Source: Hydractinia symbiolongicarpus
Taxonomy: Eukaryota > Cnidaria > Hydrozoa > Anthoathecata > Hydractiniidae
Length of the DNA stretch: 64,000 nt
Reading direction: 5' to 3'
NCBI RefSeq assembly: GCF_029227915.1
Contig: NC_079888.1
Location: 10,649,001 to 10,713,000, forward strand
In this document: positions 56,401-64,000 of the stretch, one piece after another
How the letters are laid out: each line of letters begins with the position of its first letter
Position numbering within the stretch: the stretch's first letter is position 1
Translations under genes and position numbers: made by a program
Notes under the pieces: model-generated
Databases searched by the model: none
The model's input: the letters and a program-made list of their open reading frames with translations, nothing else
What the model was told of the DNA's origin: nothing

Positions 56401-59400
56401 ACCATTGAGTTTTGACTAAACAATGGAATCTGCGCTGTCAAAATATGGAGTGTGACTCAAATTAGCATTAAACGCTGGCCACCGGTATTAGAATAAATCT
56501 TTGAATAGGATTAAGGTCAAGTATACATAATCTCTTAATGCTGATGAAGTGATTGCTAAGCTGCTAAAATGTTTGTAGAGGTCTATATACAGCGCAGCGG
56601 TTATTTAATACGAAAAATAACATCCCATATCTACTTCCTTTGTAATTGTTATCACCATAAAACAATAAATCATTTTAAACGAAATACAACTTAATATACA
56701 CATTCTAAACAATTTTCTTATTATACCTAACAACGCTTTCTTTTCTTTCGTAAGATGCAAAGCAATAGTTGCGAAGGCGTTCTTAGTGTGTCAATAGGGA
56801 TCAAACTAAGGTATTTTTGATGTGAATGCCTTAAGGAAAAATATGGCAATACAATCTTGAAACTTCTGACAGGATATGTTATCAACATTAATCCAGGATT
56901 TTAAATTGATTGTTGGATGAACTGAATAAGAGATTTATGTAATGACAAAGTTACTGTATTCCAGATTGTCTGCCGTCACTAAAATGATTGTAAATGTATT
57001 CAAAATAAAATGTTTGCAAAGCTTAGTTAAGATGAGTGCATTGCAACGGTAATTATACAGGACTTTTATTCTAGCTGAAATAAATTGCGTTTAATACCAA
57101 TGTCATGCCTGTCTCTAGGTATCAAGTTTCACTTGTCAATCAAAACGTTCAGAAGCACAGGTTTTCATATTATTCCCTAAAACTCGTCAATTTAAGTAGT
57201 AAAATTATTTACTCGGTAGATTTTTTCTTCTAAATCTTACATGTAGATCAAAAGGGTAAAGAAATATTCCTGGGAAGAACAATAGATTCATGCGTTAGTT
57301 CGTCCAATTATATGCAGCACACAAATGCTACTTTGGATCCAAAACGGAATTAGGATTGAAGAATGCTTAAATTAAGTATAGAAAATATAAAAGTTTAATA
57401 AAGCAAAACAGAAAACTGTTCGAAATAGCAAATGTTCAAATTACTAGCTTTCGAATTAGCAGTTACTGTTGAACAGAAGGTTGAAATTTGTTAGGAAGTC
57501 ATAAACATTTGCATTCTTTAGTGACACTTGGCCGATGATTCATAACTTCTGCTGTTGTAGATAATATGCTACTCCTCCTTACGACCTGTATTTAGATACA
57601 AATGACATCTAACCGGAAAATAAAGGTATAGCGAATATCATAACCCATTATTTACTTTAGGTTAAAACAAATAAATAAAAAACAACACCAGTAATAATCT
57701 GAACAAATGATTATCTTCTTCATTTTTTAACGCATCCTTTACTTTATAATTAATATCAAAAATGCGCTTTTTATATTTATAAAATTAAATTTACAAATAT
57801 ATGTGTGTTTACCTTGTTGTACATGTTTAACAAAAAGAATACATACATTATTGTTGTCAGGGAGCCATTTTAAATAAATTATTCGAATGAACAACGTTAC
57901 CTTAAGCTCGACGAAAATTGAGCTTATGTGAACGAATGCCAAGTCTCTTTTGAACAGAACATCTCGTCTTATTTTGGTTCAACAACTGGCAACAACAAAA
58001 AGGATTTGTGAGGTAGAAAAAAATACAATTGTGATTTTTGTGGATATGTAATTGACGAAGATTTGTTGTGACAATGGTAGTCCTACATGACATTTAGCAG
58101 AAGCAAAAGTAAGATTATCATAACAGTTTGAATGGAAAAGGTAATAATGTATTGGTACATCGAGACAAAAGAATATCAGTATGTTAATTAGTTAATCACG
58201 ATAATATCTCTAACGGATTTTCAGAGATTTCCCATGTACAAACAATGGGTTATGATATATACAAACAAATTTTTGCTTTTCAAGCACATAATATGTACAA
58301 AAAATGGATTTTTAACCTTTTCATATATGTTAGACAGATCAATTTGGTCTTTTAGTCAGTTAAAACAAAACACTAGGTACACATAAGATTGTAAAATAGG
58401 CTTTTTATCTCCAAAAATTTAATTACAAAAAAGCTATCCTTTTACGCTATCAATTTTCCTAACAGAAAAAGAACATTAACAATGCAGCTAGCAAAAGTCG
58501 TAAACATTGTACATACCTATGTGGTCTTCATAGATTTGGTACAATTGACAACTCGGTAGAACAATATGTTCTATTGTCTGAAATCGAGTAAATTCTCAAA
58601 AGCAAATAGCTGATCTATTTAGATAATAATAGCCGCCTTACCATTGAGATTTAAATTCCTCTTCACAGATAAACAAAACCTCCTGACAAATTAATCTAAA
58701 TTATTCAGTCTGAGGAATTCTTGTTTAAATAACAATGTATCTACTGTGACGCTTCTGTTAAACGCTACATGTTTAAACGCCCACTTCTAAAAAACGTCAT
58801 TTACGCCAAGGGGCGTTTTTTAACAAGCAATAGCTTAAATATTATTATAAAAATATTATTTGCAAATCAATGCAGAATTTAAGAATAGGACCTTGAGAAT
58901 AATGTAAAATGCCGAAAACAAAAAGGCCATTGTCTTTCCTTGTTTAAAACATGCGGAACATAAGTTTGCGAATACGGAGCAAATTCGCAAGCATTAATTT
59001 CGCATTTTTTCTTCTATATTATTTTTTCCCTTAAGGTAACTTTAACGCAAGTTAATATAAGTGCAAACGTATGCTGCAAAATTAACTCACACACATTTAC
59101 TAACTTATTGTTCTGAAATAAAAGAAAAGCAAATACTAATATATTGCACAGAAAACAGAAGTGTTTTTTGGAGTTTCTGTTCAGGTTTAAAATGGGGTTG
59201 TCTTTGAATGAAAAAAAGCCACCGCCATTAAAAAGAAAATATTCCATTGTGCTAATTAGCGCAGATATAAAGCAAGGACACCGTATGGAACATTTTAAAC
59301 ACTTTGTTTGTTTTTCGTCGTCGAAGCAGAAGAGTAAATTAAAACATATATTACAATCCATCATCACAACTGTCATATACCATGTCAGATTAGGCCGACA

Positions 59401-62400
59401 AATAAATCAACATCAAGATAATACGTAGTTTTCGTCGGACATTCAACATACAATTAAGTTTAAGTAGACAAATGATAACTAATAAGTTCGATCAAATAAT
59501 TAACTTAATATCCCATGGAGTAGAAGATAGGTTTTTTTAACAACACGATTTTTATGAATAAAACAAAACTTTTCAGGCTCAAGTGTGGCTTATTTGTTGC
59601 TGTTGTGAAGATCAAATTTGTGTATTAACTTCAGTTGGGCTGGTGTCTTAATCGAAATCAATGTTTTAATCATGTTTCTCGCCATATAAAACTTGTACGA
59701 CTTTTAGAAAAAGCAAAGTCATGACATCTATCAGAGTGAAAAGTTTCTGACTATTTCTGTTTGTGTTAAGTAGCATACACGTAAACGTTTTCTCCTTTAA
59801 ATTAAAGATTGACTGAAGTATCTTCGTTAAAGCTAGAAAAGAATAATATTTGGCGGTAACAAAGGAGAGGTTTAATATGGGGACGTAGCTATCTAATTAT
59901 AAATTCAAGCGAAACTCCCTATTTAAAACGAATTTCTTGGTTTCTCTTGCCTTAACAAACTAGTGTCAAATTGAATTCCTTATCTCTAGCTTGTAAGAAA
60001 TAGCGGATGCGTGCTGTATAAAAACTTATTAGTCAACCCCTCCCTCTCTTTTCATCTCACACACGCACTTGAATACCTGGAAAACATTCACATAACTGGT
60101 CACTAAGCATGTAAATATTATCCAATTATGTCTATTCCACTTTAAAAGAAATGATGTTGTTTTGTGTTTTTTAATATCATGTATTTTACAAGATTTGGCT
60201 GATGTTATTGGATCAGTTTACTGTACTTTTCTATTGTATTTCCGCACGACGCATATCTTGATTTCACCACTAAGATAAAAAAGAAAACAGAGTGTGTGCT
60301 TTTTAACTATTGGAAAATATACCAAATGCTACTAATATTTATGAGCGTTAATTTTCGCGGATTTTGACCGAATTCGCGAAGTTAGGTACCCACGAAATGC
60401 TTAAAAAATGACCGACCGACCAGCAAAATGCAACATTCTTCGAGCCGGAAAATCGGGTCCTGCGAAAACTAGTGCATTGATTGTGGATTGATTTTATCTT
60501 ATCCTGGTAACAAGGTTTGCAATCAAATTACGCATAAAATTATTTTGGTTAAGAATGAAATAATTTAGAAAAATGAGTTTAAGTTTTCTTATTTTTGCCA
60601 CGGCAGGCTGATATAGCTACTGGACAGCTTTGTAAAAATGTCGACTTGTAGTTTATGCTGCTTTTTACGCAACATAAAATCGAAAGAGTGTCTGATTTGT
60701 AGATCTGTGTAAATGAGAGAACGCTGCATGGTTGAAGAATCCTCCGTATATAAGTTCGATTTTCTCATGTAACAAGTTTAATTTTTCGTCAATTATATTT
60801 TTGAATTAACACTATATTTGCTTAACTGGCAGTCTTGGATTAAGTTAAAAATGTCAACTTTAGATAGAATTAAGTAGAAAATCTCAGCTTTGTACCAAGA
60901 AAAAAATGACGACTTGGGATCAGATGAATCCCCGTCTACTTAAAATATTACAAAAGATATTTCCGTAATTATTTAATATGACCATTTGTGCGGAATTAAT
61001 TACAAAACTAAATCGGAAATTAACTCAACTTTTTTTAATGTACTTTGTCGGTTTGTTGAAACGTTTCGAATCAATGAGGACTATCTTTGTTGGCCATAGA
61101 AAAAACAAATAAGTTTCAATATGCTGACTAATCATTTCTAAAATTTCTTTCGTTTCCTGGTAACTCTTGCCAGTCTCGGTAATGAGAAAAAGTTAGGCCG
61201 AATATAGATCTTTTGTTTAAACTACAGGGTTTCCAGGCAATGTCACAGATTGTCAATGAAGAGAGCTTATTGTCAATGAAATATCGTGAACAAGATAATA
61301 GAACTCTTGCGTGAATACGCAACTTTACTTTCCAAGTGCATTTATTCAATTTTCTGTCGACTAGAAATACCTTAAATCAAGTGGCCATCTTTTAATAGCT
61401 TTCACTTCAAGATTTTATTTTCCAAAACAAGAAAAACTTAAAATCTGTGTTAGGTTTTGCTGAACAATTTTGTAACTTCAGTAGGATCACACAACTTCTT
61501 TAAAGTTTTAGTACTAAACCGCACAAATTGCCGAAGTCCTTAACTATTCTCTAGTACCTAGATATATTTCCAAGACGTCCTTCTCGAGAAAATAAAATGA
61601 ATATATTTAGTTGACATGAACGTGTGTTTCAAAGTTATAAAAATAGTAATGCAGTTCTATTTAAAGATTTCTAAGTGAATCCTGAAAAAAATCTAATTTT
61701 ATCAATATTGAAGGCATAAAAAAATTCACAGCAAACTGTACTCTTTTTTTAATATGAGAACAAACAATGCAAAAGTAACATTAGATATTAGTTGGAGAAA
61801 CCTATAAAATGCGTTAAGAACATTCTAGCCTTAGCATAGATTTGCATAGATTTGTAATCTAGAAGAATTATTCAAAACTTAAATGAACGTTTACTTATGA
61901 ATACTTGTTTTCCCTCTCGAAAAACAGTGTTCTAAGTAAAACGCGTACCAAATTTTCCTGCTAAAATACAGCATACCTGGGCTACCTCATGCAGATGAGA
62001 AACTTTAAATCAATACAATATCAGGATGCAAGCATTCCACATCGTTACTTCTTCTTTGGCTTCCATAAAACAAGATTTCTAAAAAAAAATTACCTTGATG
62101 AGATTACACTATAATTTTTTTCTCTCGCTTTCGACTGCTTTTTTTCTCTCTATCCTGTTCAAATATAATTAGTAATAATACTAGACTTAATGGGCATTTA
62201 TGTATGAATGCAAGTAAATGCTGTGAAACAATAGGTAGTTAAGTTGTTGTACAGGCGGGTATTTTTTTCTCATATAAAGACTTAATGAAATCATTTTCAA
62301 AGCATTTTACTTCATTGCCGCTTTCTTTGTTGACAAAAAACAGATTGCGACTTGTCAGTTTCCTCTCGTCCGTTTCTACATTTGACAGCAAGTTGACAAC

Positions 62401-62461
62401 ATAGGATAAACCTGAAATAAGATGATGAGATGAAACATTTCTTAAAAAAGGGCCAGGTCAT
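53496..62461. other. Gene-free AT-rich region
   Basis: About 9 kb in which no exon, RNA gene or transposon end could be supported. The longest frames (59014..59376 minus, 59144..59428 plus) overlap on opposite strands and have no domain. TTCGCGAA-like repeat words occur at 58960-59010 and 60350-60400. Confidence 0.5.
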
Positions 62462-62545
62462 GGAATAAACCGGAGACGGTTAAAGGAGGAGAACGTGGGG
62501 GATAGGGGGTGGCGGTGAAGGGGTCCATCCCGCCTCCGGTCGCAT
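62462..62545 (+). other. G-rich island
   Basis: The plus strand has GGGGG, GGGGG, GGCGG and GGGG runs within about 35 bases (gggggatagggggtggcggt and onward), followed by CCATCCCGCCTCC. This is unusual for the AT-rich surroundings and could form a G-quadruplex. No adjacent exon was recognised. Confidence 0.55.
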
Positions 62546-64000
62546 TTTAGCAGTAAAAGGGTAGCTTGAAATGTGTCCTTTGACTTGGTTATTTATCTTT
62601 CTTATTATAGTTCAGGCCCTCCAATTCCAAAAAACTATGAAGGGACTTTGTTTTAAACAGCTCGGAGCTGTAAAAAAGTCTGGGTGTTTTTAAAGCCTTC
62701 TATGAGTGACTATTTGCATCTTTTCTGATTATGTAAGATTTTTCAGCATTCGTTCATAAATAGATTTTAAAGGGAGAATTAAATCTAAAAAATGATAAAA
62801 AAAGTCAAACGTGAATAATAGCTAGTTTCACATATTAATATTCTCTTGCCACATAATAACTCGATACATGGTAAGTATAAGAGATTTTTCCTAGCCTAGA
62901 CCACGAACACCTAACAGTTGAATAAGGTGATGACAGTTACTTAAACAATTACATTTCGTTGACATTAATACTTGCAGCAGCGCGTCTACTATGTGTTAAC
63001 GAGGAGTCAGTTTATTAATGTTCAAAAATGGCATCCTTAAATGTGGTCACTGCTGTTTGATTAACTTAAATGGTTCAATTATATTTAATATGTATCCAGT
63101 CGCCAGTTCTTTTGTCTAATTACCGTAATTACTGCCTAAGCTTAGTTCTCAGATCTCTGAAGCCGCTAGCAATTTAGTCCATTTGGTTTCCCATGACAAC
63201 GTAAAAAATGGTAGCTATATTTACAAAAAATACTTTTTCGAGAATATTTTTGAGCAATTGACTATTTGCATGATTTAGATTTTTTTTTCTTTCTTAAAAA
63301 AGAATTTTGTTCTCTTTGTTTTGCCTAAAACTATACTTGATAGATGTGTAAACTTATACAAATACAATGCACGTAATGCAAAGCTTTTGAAGCACAAAGA
63401 AAGTAAATTTCTATTTTCACAAAATTTGCGGAATTTAATTGTCGCAAAGTATTATGACTTGTTATGTAGCGAAAATCTTAAATCTTAAATTTAATTCCCT
63501 TAATATAGAGTTTAAATGCAAATCAAGGTCACAAAGCGATAAAGGAAGAAAACATATCTTTTTATAGTTATAGCAGTTGACTAGCGAAAACGTATGGGTT
63601 GACCTTGATGGTAGACACGCGGATATGTCTCTTATGAAACTTAATATCCTCCAGTCATGGTTATCGCAACATCAGAAATTATTAGTCGGTGCTCGCTTTA
63701 CGACAATTGTTTTCTTTGGAAATCTTTACTAGGACAGCTATTGTCCAAGTGAGGCACAACTCGCGCTCTCTTTTGCACTGCACTCCACTTAACTCAACCA
63801 TATCACAATAAATATTCTAAGAACTGGCAGAATCTTCCAACAGCATTTTGCAGTGTTCGGATGCAACAACAAACGGTGACTCACTTGTGCATCACGTATA
63901 CTAGTGTGAGTACACCAGTAGGGAAGAATTGAGAGGCTTAAAACAGACGACAGGAAGTTAGTTAGAAAGAGTCACTTCAGCCCTGCTAATTAGATGAGAA
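62546..64000. other. Gene-free window end
   Basis: Nothing coding was recognised. The last 400 bases are somewhat less AT-rich, but no exon could be defined. Confidence 0.45.

Overview
The window is AT-rich eukaryotic DNA with spliced genes, long introns and many degraded mobile elements. Canonical GT-AG introns, a contactin/L1-type adhesion molecule with phase-1 Ig exons, a secreted calcineurin-like phosphoesterase, tRNA-like sequences, a tRNA-derived SINE and several DNA-transposon and Helitron remnants point to an invertebrate animal. A cnidarian, perhaps a hydrozoan, would fit, but that is inference: no sequence here fixes the species.

Two protein genes are well supported, both on the minus strand. 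(1) 366..3244 holds the first three coding exons of a secreted acid-sphingomyelinase-like/endopolyphosphatase-type metallophosphoesterase; the rest lies beyond base 1. (2) 8635..22865 holds a complete 17-exon gene whose reading frame closes exactly across every splice junction. It encodes a 1157-residue cell-adhesion protein: signal peptide, six Ig domains, a short Thr-rich linker on its own exon, five fibronectin III domains and a hydrophobic C-terminus ending three residues before the stop. That tail suggests a GPI anchor rather than a transmembrane receptor. Both genes have a 3' splice site a few bases upstream of the ATG, which fits either a 5'-UTR intron or spliced-leader trans-splicing.

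The rest is mainly mobile and repetitive DNA. 3.5-5.1 kb: a small pogo-like MITE (TA target duplication), then a 1.25-kb element whose inverted ends are built from periodic GTCGCAA units. 12.4, 18.7-19.1, 29.9 and 33.1-34.9 kb: one Helitron-like family (TC 5' end, GTGGATTTTTCCAC hairpin, CTAG 3' end between A and T), including copies joined head to tail. 31.0-31.2 kb: a tRNA-derived SINE. 36.5-37.2 kb: three tRNA-like sequences (Lys, Ser, Gln) between direct repeats. 41.5-42.0 kb: a long uninterrupted 8-bp tandem array. 48.2-51.2 kb: a hAT-like element with CAGGGGCG ends and a 5-bp duplication. 51.55-53.5 kb: a second element with periodically repeated inverted ends, carrying a spliced gene remnant with a 16-residue acidic repeat. 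From 53.5 kb to the end no gene was recognised, only AT-rich DNA with one G-rich island near 62.5 kb.
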